Positions 15,432-24,068 are shown, counted from the stretch's first letter. The stretch is 40,822 bases of DNA from Clostridia bacterium (GCA_024693105.1 JAILLO010000086.1:1-40822); one strand, 5' to 3'. Translations and numbers: made by a program. The notes: a model not told the origin generated them from the sequence alone.

Positions 15432-16871
15432 TCACTGTTTGCATTTTTCAAGCTCAAACCAGAACGTGCTGCCCTCGCCCGGAGTGCTCTCGACACCGTA
15501 CTCGGCCCCGTGCAGGCACAAAATTTCGCGTACTATTGAAAGTCCGAGTCCTGTCCCGGAAGTCGTTCTCACATGATTTGTGCTTGCCTTGTAGTATCTG
15601 TTCCACACACGGTCCAGTTCCTCCGGTGCGATACCCATCCCGTTATCCGCAACCTCGCATCGTATATTTCCATGCTTTTCTTTCAGTGAAATTCGTATTT
15701 TTTTGTCTTCACCGCAGTATTTCACCGCATTGTTGACCAGATTGGAAATAACCTGACGTATCCGCTGCTCATCGGCAAAGACCGGAAATTCTCCGTCACA
15801 ATCGGTTTCAAACACGTATCCGTCCTGCTCGGCAAGTATGTCGTAGGATGCAACAATACTCCTTGTCAGACTGCCCAGTTCAATCCGTTCCTTCGAAACG
15901 GTAACAACTCCCGACTGCATTCTCGAAAGCATCAAAAGGTCGTTTACCAGCAGATTAAGCCTGTCTGCCTCATCGATAATAACCTGAAGATGTGCCTTTC
16001 TTTTCTCCGGATTGTCTCCGGAAAGGTCTCTTATCATTTCGGCATAGGATTTTACCATCGTAAGCGGTGTTCGCAAATCATGCGAAACATTTGCAATAAG
16101 GTCTTTCTGCTGCGTGTCTGCCTTTTCCAGCTGCAGCGATACATATGTCAGAGTATCGGCAAGATTCTTTATTTCGGAATATGCCCCGCCCTGAAAGATT
16201 ATGCCATAATTACCTACGGCAAGTTCTTCCGCGTTTTCCGTTATCTTTCTTATCGGCTTTGATATGCGCCTTGAAAGGTAAAACGAAATCAGGCATGCAA
16301 GCACAAGAGAAATAACCGTGACATATCCAAGCTGTACCGTCAGTATGTCAACAGTCGAAGTAACGGGGTAAAGAGGTGAAAATATATAAAGAACTGTCCA
16401 GCTCTCCGCCTTGTCATCAAGTATTCTTGCGTAAGCCAGAGTATTTGCCTCGGTTCCCGGCTCCGGAATAATAAGAGAAATTCTTTTGCTTCCGGTCTTT
16501 GCAAGCTCGTTCTTTACCATTCCCATTTCTTTCACATACATATAGGAAAAACGCCGTCCGGTATCATTAGACGGCGTGTAAATAACAGTTCCGTCGGTAT
16601 TTTCAACATGAATAAAAATATCATTTTTGGCAGACTCCTCGAGCACCTTCTCCGAAAAATCATCACTGCCGTACTCGTCGGAAATTTCCTGCGCCAGCTG
16701 CGTAATTGCACTGATTTTCATTTCCTGATAATAGTTGTTCAGAAAAAATATCTGCAAAAACCACAACACAAGCATCAGCAGCGTCGCAAAAATGATGAAA
16801 TATACCCACAGCCTGAATTTAATGCTGTTTTTGTCAAAATTACAAAATGCAGATTTCAATTTAAGCTTCAA
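15432..16871 (-). CDS. Sensor histidine kinase
   Basis: A 479-residue membrane kinase partnered with the response regulator just upstream. There are two transmembrane segments (about 20-45 and 178-200) enclosing an extracellular sensor region of ~130 residues. A HAMP segment (RRISKPIRKITENAEELAVG) and HisKA with phospho-acceptor His in NVSHDLRTPLTMVKSYAEMI (near residue 264) follow. The ATPase domain has N-box NNAVKYC, G1 DNGMGIAPEE and G2 GTGLGLSIV. The start appears to be TTG at 16869-16871, with GGGGTAGG about eight bases upstream; no ATG is available before the first membrane segment. It overlaps the regulator gene by 11 bases. The stimulus is unknown. Confidence 0.92.
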   Translation of the reverse strand: MKLKLKSAFCNFDKNSIKFRLWVYFIIFATLLMLVLWFLQIFFLNNYYQEMKISAITQLAQEISDEYGSDDFSEKVLEESAKNDIFIHVENTDGTVIYTPSNDTGRRFSYMYVKEMGMVKNELAKTGSKRISLIIPEPGTEANTLAYARILDDKAESWTVLYIFSPLYPVTSTVDILTVQLGYVTVISLVLACLISFYLSRRISKPIRKITENAEELAVGNYGIIFQGGAYSEIKNLADTLTYVSLQLEKADTQQKDLIANVSHDLRTPLTMVKSYAEMIRDLSGDNPEKRKAHLQVIIDEADRLNLLVNDLLMLSRMQSGVVTVSKERIELGSLTRSIVASYDILAEQDGYVFETDCDGEFPVFADEQRIRQVISNLVNNAVKYCGEDKKIRISLKEKHGNIRCEVADNGMGIAPEELDRVWNRYYKASTNHVRTTSGTGLGLSIVREILCLHGAEYGVESTPGEGSTFWFELEKCKQ

Positions 16872-17535
16872 ATTTATAACCTACCCCTCTGAGTGTAACT
16901 ATAAAATTTCTGTATTTTCCAAGATTATTTCTGAGATTTTTAATGTGAGTGTCAATCGTTCTGTCATCGCCGAAGAAATCGTACCCCCATATGTCCGAAA
17001 GGAGTTTGTCTCTTGAAAGGGCCCTGTTCTTGTTCTGTACAAGATAAAACAGTAAATCGTACTCCTTTGGTGTAAGCTCTACTTTTTTGCCGTCAACGCT
17101 GACTGAACGTGCAGGTATATTTATTGAAAGCCCTTCAAAATCAAGAGTGTCCTCTCCTACAGACGAATCCGTAGTTCTGTGCCTTGAAAGTACAGCATTT
17201 ACGCGTGCCATCAATTCCTTCGGGCTGAAAGGTTTTACGACATAATCATCAACGCCGAGTTCAAATCCGAAAAGTTTGTCGTATTCCTCTCCTCTTGCCG
17301 ATAGCATAATCACCGGAATGTCTTTGAATTTTCTTATTTCCTTGCATGCCGAAAAGCCGTCAAGCTTCGGCATCATAACGTCCATTATTATCAAATCGTA
17401 GTCGTTTTCCCGGCAAAGGGCAACCGCTTCCATACCGTCTTGAGCTTCCTGTGTTTCGTAGCCGTTAAACTGCGAATATTCCTTGATAACTTCCCTTATT
17501 TTTTGTTCATCATCAACAATCAGTAATTTGTACAT
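16861..17535 (-). CDS. OmpR/PhoB-family response regulator
   Basis: A 224-residue two-domain regulator. The receiver domain (about 1-118) has the acidic pocket DDE at 8-10, phospho-acceptor Asp52 in IIMDVMMPKLDG, the Thr/Ser switch position in IMLSARGEE, and Lys in DYVVKPFSP. The winged-helix output domain (about 128-224) shows LTPKEYDLLFYLVQN, RTIDTHIKNLRNNLG and VGYKFE. It is co-transcribed with the sensor kinase, which begins inside its 3' end. A strong site GGGGGG precedes the ATG. A TATAAT box at 17564-17569 and two similar direct-repeat half-sites upstream suggest its own, possibly autoregulated, promoter. Confidence 0.94.
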   Translation of the reverse strand: MYKLLIVDDEQKIREVIKEYSQFNGYETQEAQDGMEAVALCRENDYDLIIMDVMMPKLDGFSACKEIRKFKDIPVIMLSARGEEYDKLFGFELGVDDYVVKPFSPKELMARVNAVLSRHRTTDSSVGEDTLDFEGLSINIPARSVSVDGKKVELTPKEYDLLFYLVQNKNRALSRDKLLSDIWGYDFFGDDRTIDTHIKNLRNNLGKYRNFIVTLRGVGYKFEA

Positions 17536-17563
17536 CGGTCTTCCCCCCTTATCTTTCCTTTTA

Positions 17564-17604
17564 ATTATAAACGGGTTATGTGTAATTCATGTGTTTATTG
17601 TATG
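17564..17604 (-). promoter_or_regulatory. Promoter -10 box and direct repeat upstream of the response regulator
   Basis: On the minus strand a TATAAT (17564-17569) is present but no good -35 stands 17 bases upstream. That position is instead covered by two related elements, TTCATACAATAA and TTACACATAACC, about 21 bases apart centre to centre. This layout (poor -35, two direct half-sites two helical turns apart) is typical of activation by an OmpR-type regulator, but the operator reading is inference. Confidence 0.4.
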
Positions 17605-17607
17605 AAT

Positions 17608-19002
17608 TTACTCTCCATCATTTCTAAAAACCGCTATTGCCTCGCTGACATTTCTGACACCGCAAAGCAAAACACCGTCCGGATGCTCCGATAATTTTGC
17701 CGCGCTTTTCGCAGGCAGTATGATTTTCCTGAAGCCCATCCGCGCCGCTTCCCTGACAAGCTTCTCGGTATTCTGAATGCCTCTCAGATCTCCGGTAAGT
17801 CCAATTTCGCCGATTGCAAGAGTTGTCGAAGAACTCCCGATGCCCCTGTAGCTCGAATAAACGGCAAGTGCAACGGCAAGGTCATACGATGTTCCCTCAG
17901 GCTTAAGACCGCCAACAATATTCACGTAAACATCCTGATTTATCATGGCAAGCCCGGCTTTTCTTTCAAGAACCGCAAGAATCATGGCAAGCCTTGAATT
18001 GTCCGCACCTATGGCCGTCCTTCTCGCAAATCCTATATTCGCCGGTGAAACAAGAGCCTGAACTTCCAGAAGCAGCGGTCTTGTACCTTCATAAACGGCA
18101 GTTGCCACGGCACCCTCATTTCCGTCCTCAAGATCTTCAAGGAAGGTCCCCGACAGGTTCTTAATTTCTGTCAGGCCTTCTTCGGCCATCTCAAAGGCGC
18201 CTATTTCACTTGTCGTTCCGAATCTGTTTTTATATGAGCGTAATATACGAAGTTCGTGGTTTCTCTCACCCGTAAAATTGAGGACACAGTCTACAAGATG
18301 TTCAATAATTTTCGGGCCTGCAAGCTCGCCGCTTTTCGTGACATGTGCAACGATAAAAACAGGAACACCGCTCACCTTTCCCATACGCATAAGCTCGTTT
18401 CCGCAGCTTCTGACCTGCGATATGCTTCCCGGCGCCGATTCGGCCTCAGGCACATACATTGTCTGAATGGAATCGATTATCAGAAATGCCGGCTTCATCT
18501 CACGAAATGCGTCGGAAATGTTTTCCATGTTTGTTTCCGAAAGCAGATACAGATTCTCCACACTTTCGGGACATACTCTGTCTGCACGCATTTTAATCTG
18601 CTCTTCCGATTCTTCTCCCGATACATAAAGGACTTTGCCGTATTTGCCCGCGATGTAAGACGCAGCCTGCAAAATGAGTGTTGATTTACCGATTCCCGGC
18701 TCGCCCGAAATAAGAGTGAGCGAACCTTTTACAAGGCCGCCCCCAAGCACTCTGTTAAGCTCGCCTATACCCGTATCAAGGCGTTCATGGTTTCCGGACT
18801 TTATTTCCGAAACCGGGGAGGGTTTTGAGACTTTTGCAGTCCTGCCCTCACCCGCAAAGCTTCTGCTTCTTGCATCCGATACGCTTTGCACCTTTTCTTC
18901 CTCGAAGGAATTCCAGGCACCGCATATGCACTGACCCATCCACTTTGCGCTTTCGTAACCGCATTCCCGGCACACAAACACCGTCTTCGCTTTTTTTGGC
19001 AT
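17608..19002 (-). CDS. radA: DNA repair protein RadA (Sms)
   Basis: A 464-residue RecA-like ATPase and helicase that processes recombination intermediates. The N-terminal zinc finger is CRECGYESAKWMGQCICGAW. The ATPase core has Walker A GEPGIGKST, Walker B FLIIDSIQTM, and the RadA-specific KNRFG motif (SYKNRFGTTSEIG). The C-terminal Lon-protease-like domain (about 290-464) contains NIVGGLKPEGTSYDLAVALA. The start MPKKAKTVFVCREC has AAGGA eight bases upstream. An extra 40 basic codons beginning with GTG are open upstream but lack a ribosome binding site. In Bacillus radA is followed by disA; here the next gene is the response regulator. Confidence 0.95.
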   Translation of the reverse strand: MPKKAKTVFVCRECGYESAKWMGQCICGAWNSFEEEKVQSVSDARSRSFAGEGRTAKVSKPSPVSEIKSGNHERLDTGIGELNRVLGGGLVKGSLTLISGEPGIGKSTLILQAASYIAGKYGKVLYVSGEESEEQIKMRADRVCPESVENLYLLSETNMENISDAFREMKPAFLIIDSIQTMYVPEAESAPGSISQVRSCGNELMRMGKVSGVPVFIVAHVTKSGELAGPKIIEHLVDCVLNFTGERNHELRILRSYKNRFGTTSEIGAFEMAEEGLTEIKNLSGTFLEDLEDGNEGAVATAVYEGTRPLLLEVQALVSPANIGFARRTAIGADNSRLAMILAVLERKAGLAMINQDVYVNIVGGLKPEGTSYDLAVALAVYSSYRGIGSSSTTLAIGEIGLTGDLRGIQNTEKLVREAARMGFRKIILPAKSAAKLSEHPDGVLLCGVRNVSEAIAVFRNDGE

Positions 19003-19129
19003 TCTCCGCTTCCTTATCCTTTCTGCTTTCCGGTTCTCAATCTGACGCAGCGCCCCTTCCTCCGGAGGCGCCGTCTTTGCCTTCATTTCCGCATGCGGCA
19101 AAGACGTCTTAATGCCCGTCACATTACAA

Positions 19130-19160
19130 AACGAGACCTTAATAAAGTTAAGGTCTCGTT
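19130..19160 (-). terminator. Rho-independent terminator of the EF-G-like gene
   Basis: A 13-bp perfect stem (AACGAGACCTTAA and complement) has a 5-base loop, then TTT on the minus strand. It starts 18 bases after the stop codon of the EF-G-like gene and separates it from radA. Confidence 0.9.
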
Positions 19161-19177
19161 AAATTTATAAACCTGTA

Positions 19178-21118
19178 CTAAGCTTCTTCTTCTGCCTTGT
19201 GCTTTTCAATAATCTTTGATGCCAGGTGAGCAGGAACTTCATCGTATCTTTCGAATTTCATTGTAAAGCTTCCTCTTGCCTGAGTCATTGAACGCAGAAC
19301 TATCGCATAGTCAAACAGTTCTGCCTGCGGTGCTTCCGCAACCAGTTTCTGTCCGCCGCCCATCTGAGGCTCCATACCGAGGATTTTGCCTCTTCTGCCG
19401 CCGTTCATATCGCCCATAACGTCGCCCATGTATTCATCAGGAACAACGATTTCAAGATGCATAATAGGTTCGAGCAGGCAAGGCTTTGCTTCAACAATAC
19501 CCTTCTTGAATGCCAGTGAAGCGGCAATCTTGAATGCCATTTCGTTGGAGTCAACATCATGATATGAACCGTCATAAAGAACAGCCTTGACATTTACAAC
19601 CTTGCAGCCTGCAAGAGGTCCCTTGTTCATGCATTCAAGAAGTCCCTTTTCTACTGCAGGAACATAGTTCTTCGGAATCGATCCTCCAAAGAGTTCTTCC
19701 GAGAATTCGAATTCCTGCTGAGAAGGTGAAAATCTGATATGAACGTCACCGTACTGTCCTGCGCCGCCGGACTGCTTCTTGTGCTTGCCCTGTACATCGG
19801 AATTGCCCTTAATTGTTTCTCTGTAAGCAATCTTCTGCGGAACCTGCTGAACGTCAACGCCAAACTTGTCCTTGAGTTTTGCGGTAATTATATTGAGCTG
19901 AATGTCTCCCTGTCCTCCCAGAAGAGTCTGATGAGTTTCGACATTTCTTTCAAGTCTGAATGAAGGATCTTCTTCCATCAGCTTCTGAAGACCGGAGCCA
20001 ACCTTTTCTTCTTCGCCCTTTGCCTTAGGTTCAACTGCAATAAACAGTGACGGTTCAGGGAATTCAACTTCAGGGAACTTCACGATATTTGCCTTATCGC
20101 AAAGAGTATCGCCTGTCTTTGCCAGCTGCAGCTTTCCGAGAGCAACGATATCACCGGCAACGGCATTCGGAGCTTCTCCCTGTGTCTTTCCTCTCATAAA
20201 GAAAATCGAAGGAAGCTTTTCAGGCTTTTCCGCTCTTACATTGTATAATTCCATACCGCCCGTAACCTTTCCGGATATAACCTTTGCAAGAGAAATCTTG
20301 CCAAGGAACGGATCGGCAATAGTCTTGAATACAAATACGGCATTGCTTCCCGCAGCATCGCACTTAACTTCAACAGCCTCGTCCTTGTCGTTTACTGCGG
20401 CAAAGGTCTTTGCTGTTGCCTTCGGCACATATTTGATAAGCGCTTCAAGAGCTTCCTTGATTCCTTCTCCCTTTGCGGAAGACACAACCAGTACAGGCGC
20501 AATTGCTCCCTGAGCAATACCGTTATTCAGTCCCTTGCTGAATTCCTCGTCTGTAAACTCTTCGCCTCCGAAGAACTTTTCAAGCAGTTCCTCGTCAGTC
20601 TCTGCTATAGCCTCATTGAGAGCATCTTTGTCGTCAAGAGTAACAACAGAAGTGCCGAACTTTGACTTGAGCTGATCTATTGTTTCATCAACGTTTACAT
20701 TTTCCTTGTCGGTCTTTGTAATCATGAAAAATCTCGGAACATCAAACTGCTTGCAGGAATTCCATGCTTTTTCTGTTCCAACCTGTATGCCGGAAGAAGC
20801 ATCTACAAGAATAACCGCTGCTTCAGCTGCTCTCAGTGCGGAATTTACTTCTCCTACAAAATCAAAGAATCCCGGAGTATCAAGAAAGTTAATCTTTGTT
20901 TTGTTCAATTCAACCGGAACGATTGAAGTGCTGATGGAATACCCTTTTTCTATTTCCATCTTGTCATAGTCGGATACTGTGTTTCCGTCTTCGACTTTTC
21001 CCATTCTGCTGATAACACCGGTAGCAAGAAGCGCTGCCTCGAGGAAGGTTGTTTTTCCGCAACCGCCATGTCCCAAAAGTGCAACGTTTCTAATAGAATC
21101 ACTTGTATAGCCCTTCAT
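19178..21118 (-). CDS. Elongation factor G-like translational GTPase
   Basis: A 646-residue protein with the full EF-G domain order but shorter than canonical EF-G (about 690). The GTPase domain has G1 GHGGCGKTTFLEA, G3 DTPGFFDFVGEV and G4 TKTDKE (instead of NKMD). Domains II to V follow: RNVETHQTLLGGQGDIQL in domain III, SGGAGQYGDVHIRFSP in domain IV, and GRRGKILGMEPQMGGGQ in domain V. The start MKGYTSDSIRNVALLG with AGGAGG is typical of the EF-G-like paralogue (often called FusA2) of Clostridia. Its precise role in translocation, recycling or ribosome rescue is not settled. It is not next to rpsL/rpsG as canonical fusA would be, and is transcribed alone. Confidence 0.9.
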   Translation of the reverse strand: MKGYTSDSIRNVALLGHGGCGKTTFLEAALLATGVISRMGKVEDGNTVSDYDKMEIEKGYSISTSIVPVELNKTKINFLDTPGFFDFVGEVNSALRAAEAAVILVDASSGIQVGTEKAWNSCKQFDVPRFFMITKTDKENVNVDETIDQLKSKFGTSVVTLDDKDALNEAIAETDEELLEKFFGGEEFTDEEFSKGLNNGIAQGAIAPVLVVSSAKGEGIKEALEALIKYVPKATAKTFAAVNDKDEAVEVKCDAAGSNAVFVFKTIADPFLGKISLAKVISGKVTGGMELYNVRAEKPEKLPSIFFMRGKTQGEAPNAVAGDIVALGKLQLAKTGDTLCDKANIVKFPEVEFPEPSLFIAVEPKAKGEEEKVGSGLQKLMEEDPSFRLERNVETHQTLLGGQGDIQLNIITAKLKDKFGVDVQQVPQKIAYRETIKGNSDVQGKHKKQSGGAGQYGDVHIRFSPSQQEFEFSEELFGGSIPKNYVPAVEKGLLECMNKGPLAGCKVVNVKAVLYDGSYHDVDSNEMAFKIAASLAFKKGIVEAKPCLLEPIMHLEIVVPDEYMGDVMGDMNGGRRGKILGMEPQMGGGQKLVAEAPQAELFDYAIVLRSMTQARGSFTMKFERYDEVPAHLASKIIEKHKAEEEA

Positions 21119-21159
21119 TTATTCAGACCTCCTAAATAATTTTTTCACATAGCGCTACT

Positions 21160-21168
21160 ATTATATCA
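21160..21168 (-). promoter_or_regulatory. Extended -10 promoter of the EF-G-like gene
   Basis: TGATATAAT on the minus strand gives a perfect extended -10, about 42 bases upstream of the start codon. No consensus -35 is present at 17 bases, as is common for extended -10 promoters. Confidence 0.6.
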
Positions 21169-21196
21169 CAGTGCTTCGCTAAATAGCAATCAAAAA

Positions 21197-21228
21197 ACTG
21201 ATAATTCAATTAACTGATAATTCAGTTA
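21197..21228. repeat. Repeated AACTGATAATTCA element with an 18-bp palindrome
   Basis: The 18-bp perfect palindrome TAACTGATAATTCAGTTA lies at 21211-21228. The related sequence AACTGATAATTCAATTA lies immediately before it at 21197. The pair sits in the divergent region between the EF-G-like gene and the PAS-GGDEF gene, so it could be an operator for either. No regulator was matched. The remainder of this 310-base gap holds the two -10 boxes listed and nothing else recognised. Confidence 0.5.
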
Positions 21229-21302
21229 AATTGCCGTTTTTCGGATTGTTTTTTTCTTTAAGATAGTTTAGAAAAGATGTAACAAATTTGTCACGGAAAT
21301 CT

Positions 21303-21310
21303 GATATAAT
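21303..21310 (+). promoter_or_regulatory. Probable extended -10 of the PAS-GGDEF gene
   Basis: GATATAAT preceded by T gives TGATATAAT (start at 21302), 118 bases before the start codon on the plus strand. The -35 region is not consensus. The near-palindrome GTAACAAATTTGTCAC lies just upstream. The leader shows no recognised c-di-GMP riboswitch. Confidence 0.45.
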
Positions 21311-21428
21311 GAAATACATTTTAAGGGAAGAACTCGCGCGGTCGGCATTATTTTGCCGTTCCGGGCATTATATCGCACATTATTCTGCGTTTTTATACAT
21401 TAACCTGTTTTGGAGAAAGGAAGCCTAA

Positions 21429-23021
21429 ATGAGCCATCGTACGTTTATCATTGGTATAGTTGAAACTTCAAATTCAATATCGGATATAGTCGGAAAATGC
21501 AAAACAAAATCTCTGATTGAACCGCAAATCACCGTTTCAGGATCTCTAAGCGATTTCGTCGGCAAAAAATGCAAAGCTCTTATCATGGACAAAATTCCGG
21601 GCAGTACAGAGCTTAAAATGCTGAATTCTGCGGAATTCGCCGATGCAGACCTGATAATATGCTCCGACGAAATATCGGAAATCGAAGTTCCCGATGAAAT
21701 TATTGCGCGCGCCTACGATTTTTTCCCGTTCAGCCTTCCGGAAAAAATTCTCTTTTCACGCTTCAATCATTTTTTGGACTACCTGGTGCAGAAGTCCCAA
21801 AGATGGCTTTGCGAAAATTATCTGGATTCCGTAATCAATCTTTTGCCTGACCTTATCTGGTTTAAAGACATCAACGGTGCGCACGTAAAGGTAAACGATG
21901 CGTTCTGCAAAGCATGCGGCAAGGAAAAATCAGATGTTCAGGGCAAAGGTCATGCTTATATTTGGGATGTTGACGAAGAAGAATTCGAACGCGGTCAGTA
22001 TGTATGCAAAGAGACCGACATGAAGGCAATTACAACGAAACAGATCGTTGACAACGAAGAACTCGTTCAGTGCGACAAAGGGCTTCGCCAGTTTCATACA
22101 CGCAAGGCGCCTCTTATTTCAAGCAGCGGCGAAGTGTTCGGAACTGTGGGAATTGCAAGTGATATTACAGACATCAAAAATATGGACAGTGAGCTTAAAG
22201 TAATTCTTGGCAATCTTCCGTTTGCAACACTTGTTACCGATATCGACGGACACATCGTAAGCATCAACAAAAAATTCTGCGATTTCTTTGCAACAGACGC
22301 CGCCAATATGAACGGAAAGCTTTACGATTTATGGGAGAATTACCATCTGCCGGATCTGGCACCGTTTGCCCACATGAAGTCATACGACCGCACAGTCCCT
22401 TACAGAGAAGGGAAAAGAACACTTCAGGTCACAAAAGAACCTATTCTGAACATGTTTGACATGATATCGGGTTGCATCTATATATTTCATGATGTCACTC
22501 TTGAGCGCAATTATCAGCAGCGCATTCTGAAAATGGCAAACACCGACTACCTGACCGAGCTTTACAACAGGCGTTATCTTTATGAATTCCTGAGTGTAAA
22601 CCGCAGTGCAAACGATATCGTTTTTTTCTATATCGACATCGATAATTTCAAGAATATCAACGATACTTTCGGACATAAGGTAGGAGACGACGTCCTGTGC
22701 ATTCTGGCGCATATTCTCAAAGAAACTTTCCCTGACGGTGTATGCTTCAGACTCGGCGGCGATGAATTCGTAGCCGTGATGCTGAACGTCACCAGTATTG
22801 CGAAAGCCGAAGAATATGCCGCAAAGGTCCTTGAAGGAATCAACAACCGTTTCGGTTCCATAGCGCATATTCCGGACATCACCGGAAGTATCGGAGTTGT
22901 ATTCAATCCTCCGGCTTCCCTTGGTATCGATGACCTTATCCGCCGTGGCGATCAGGCACTTTACAATGCGAAAAACACCGGCAAAAACAAGTACTGCATA
23001 TGGTCACCCGAGCTCGAATGA
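21429..23021 (+). CDS. PAS-PAS-GGDEF diguanylate cyclase
   Basis: A 530-residue protein predicted to make cyclic di-GMP from two GTP. Residues 1 to about 125 form an unassigned N-terminal domain with alternating strands and helices, possibly a degenerate receiver. Two PAS-type sensor domains follow (about 133-240, NLLPDLIWFKDINGAHVKV; and about 250-365, LGNLPFATLVTDIDGHIVS). The C-terminal GGDEF domain has TDYLTELYNRRYLYEFL and the intact active motif RLGGDEF (near residue 442). The inhibitory RxxD site five residues before GGDEF is absent (FPDG), so product inhibition is not expected. No membrane segment is seen. GGAGAAAGGAAG precedes the ATG. It is a monocistronic plus-strand gene in a minus-strand neighbourhood. 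Confidence 0.92.
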   Translation: MSHRTFIIGIVETSNSISDIVGKCKTKSLIEPQITVSGSLSDFVGKKCKALIMDKIPGSTELKMLNSAEFADADLIICSDEISEIEVPDEIIARAYDFFPFSLPEKILFSRFNHFLDYLVQKSQRWLCENYLDSVINLLPDLIWFKDINGAHVKVNDAFCKACGKEKSDVQGKGHAYIWDVDEEEFERGQYVCKETDMKAITTKQIVDNEELVQCDKGLRQFHTRKAPLISSSGEVFGTVGIASDITDIKNMDSELKVILGNLPFATLVTDIDGHIVSINKKFCDFFATDAANMNGKLYDLWENYHLPDLAPFAHMKSYDRTVPYREGKRTLQVTKEPILNMFDMISGCIYIFHDVTLERNYQQRILKMANTDYLTELYNRRYLYEFLSVNRSANDIVFFYIDIDNFKNINDTFGHKVGDDVLCILAHILKETFPDGVCFRLGGDEFVAVMLNVTSIAKAEEYAAKVLEGINNRFGSIAHIPDITGSIGVVFNPPASLGIDDLIRRGDQALYNAKNTGKNKYCIWSPELE

Positions 23022-23080
23022 TTCCGGTCTTCGAAACAAACCGGGTCAGCAGTTACATCTTTAAAGCAATTCAAGACACA

Positions 23081-23107
23081 AAAAAGACCGCGAAATGCGG
23101 TCTTTTT
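23081..23107. terminator. Bidirectional terminator between the PAS-GGDEF gene and the Gate-domain genes
   Basis: An 11-bp perfect stem AAAAAGACCGC/GCGGTCTTTTT encloses a 5-base loop, with A/T runs on both sides. It serves convergent transcription of the plus-strand cyclase and the minus-strand Gate pair. Confidence 0.9.
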
Positions 23108-23133
23108 CATTTTTATAAAGTCTCTTACTGCTC

Positions 23134-23601
23134 TTACTGCTGCTGCTTTTCGAGATTTCTTATCCAGCGCGTACGCGCTGCAATTACAGTTACTACAAAT
23201 GCGAGAAGAAGGCGCACAAGCGTCACCACGATAACCGAAGCCCCGGCAATACCGAAAAGCATTCCGGTTTCTATGATTCCGTGGCACATAAATATAAATA
23301 CGCCGAACAGCATCATATCCTTCTTCGAAAGATTGTTGCGGCTGTTGATTTCCATAATTGTGCCGGCACCGTACGAAACCCCCATAATTACACCGACCAT
23401 AAGAGGGAAAATCGCATTGCGGCTCATTCCCATAATTCCGGCCAGTCCTTCCAGCTTCTTTGCAAGCTTTTCCACAACATTGTAGGTCATAAGCACTTCT
23501 GTCAGAATCATCAGAGGCACCATAACCTTCAGCAGATTTAAAACGGTGCTTATGCTTCCGTCAAGCATTTCCCTGAAAATAACGTCCCATGATTCACTCA
23601 C
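23134..23601 (-). CDS. Gate-domain (nucleoside recognition) membrane protein, second of a pair
   Basis: A 155-residue integral membrane protein with four or so hydrophobic segments and the Gate/nucleoside-recognition signature, MGMSRNAIFPLMVGVIMGVSYGAG followed by FIFMCHGIIETGMLF. The translation start is GTG at 23599-23601, with GGGAGG nine bases upstream, overlapping the partner's stop codon by four bases (GTGA). Gate-domain proteins include the SpmA/SpmB spore maturation pair and CNT transporter halves. These two are shorter than typical SpmA/SpmB, so a spore role is not assumed. The substrate is unknown. Confidence 0.75.
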   Translation of the reverse strand: MSESWDVIFREMLDGSISTVLNLLKVMVPLMILTEVLMTYNVVEKLAKKLEGLAGIMGMSRNAIFPLMVGVIMGVSYGAGTIMEINSRNNLSKKDMMLFGVFIFMCHGIIETGMLFGIAGASVIVVTLVRLLLAFVVTVIAARTRWIRNLEKQQQ

Positions 23602-24068
23602 AGCAGAACACCTCCCATCCAGCCGATCATAATTCCAACCAGTACGGCCATGCAGACCCTGAAGGCAAAAAATTTGCCTGCCGGAAGCCCTATTTTGCGT
23701 GCTATGGCGCTCTCAACGGGAATGGAATGCATCGTAAGATTAATCATTGCCACGGTTGTAATTTCAGCCATTGTAAAATCAAAGCCCGAAAGTGCGGCAA
23801 CAACGCCGTATTCATCGGTGAAAAAGCCGCTGACGACGGCAACTACCGCTTCCGAAGGCAGATTGAAGATTTTCATTACCGGTGAAAAAATATCCTGCAG
23901 CCATGGCATTACAGGCGAATATTTGATAAGAACAACGATAAGATACACCGGAATCATAATCTTCAAAAGCATGACGGCGGTTTTCAGGCCTTTGAGCGTC
24001 CCGTCCATCAACGCCACCAAAAGGCGGCTGTGTATCCCTGCTTTAAAATTTGCGTACTTCTCTTTCAT
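23598..24068 (-). CDS. Gate-domain (nucleoside recognition) membrane protein, first of a pair
   Basis: A 156-residue hydrophobic protein with a short cytosolic N-terminus (MKEKYANFKAGIHSRLL) and several membrane segments. A Gate-like core, VVSGFFTDEYGVVAALSGFD and MINLTMHSIPVESA, mirrors the second protein. The ATG at 24066-24068 was chosen because AAGGA lies about eight bases upstream; an earlier in-frame start lacks a site. The genes overlap by four bases and the two products are of matching length. A heteromeric membrane complex is therefore likely, as for other split Gate pairs (inference). Confidence 0.75.
   Translation of the reverse strand: MKEKYANFKAGIHSRLLVALMDGTLKGLKTAVMLLKIMIPVYLIVVLIKYSPVMPWLQDIFSPVMKIFNLPSEAVVAVVSGFFTDEYGVVAALSGFDFTMAEITTVAMINLTMHSIPVESAIARKIGLPAGKFFAFRVCMAVLVGIMIGWMGGVLL

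Noticed and set aside
19003-19122. 40-codon basic extension of RadA from a GTG
   Set aside because: No ribosome binding site precedes the GTG, and RadA proteins start just before the zinc finger, where AAGGA and ATG are present.
21311-21428. Cyclic di-GMP riboswitch ahead of the PAS-GGDEF gene
   Set aside because: The leader was read for the conserved GEMM-type core and tetraloop/receptor pattern, and they were not found. A covariance search would settle it.
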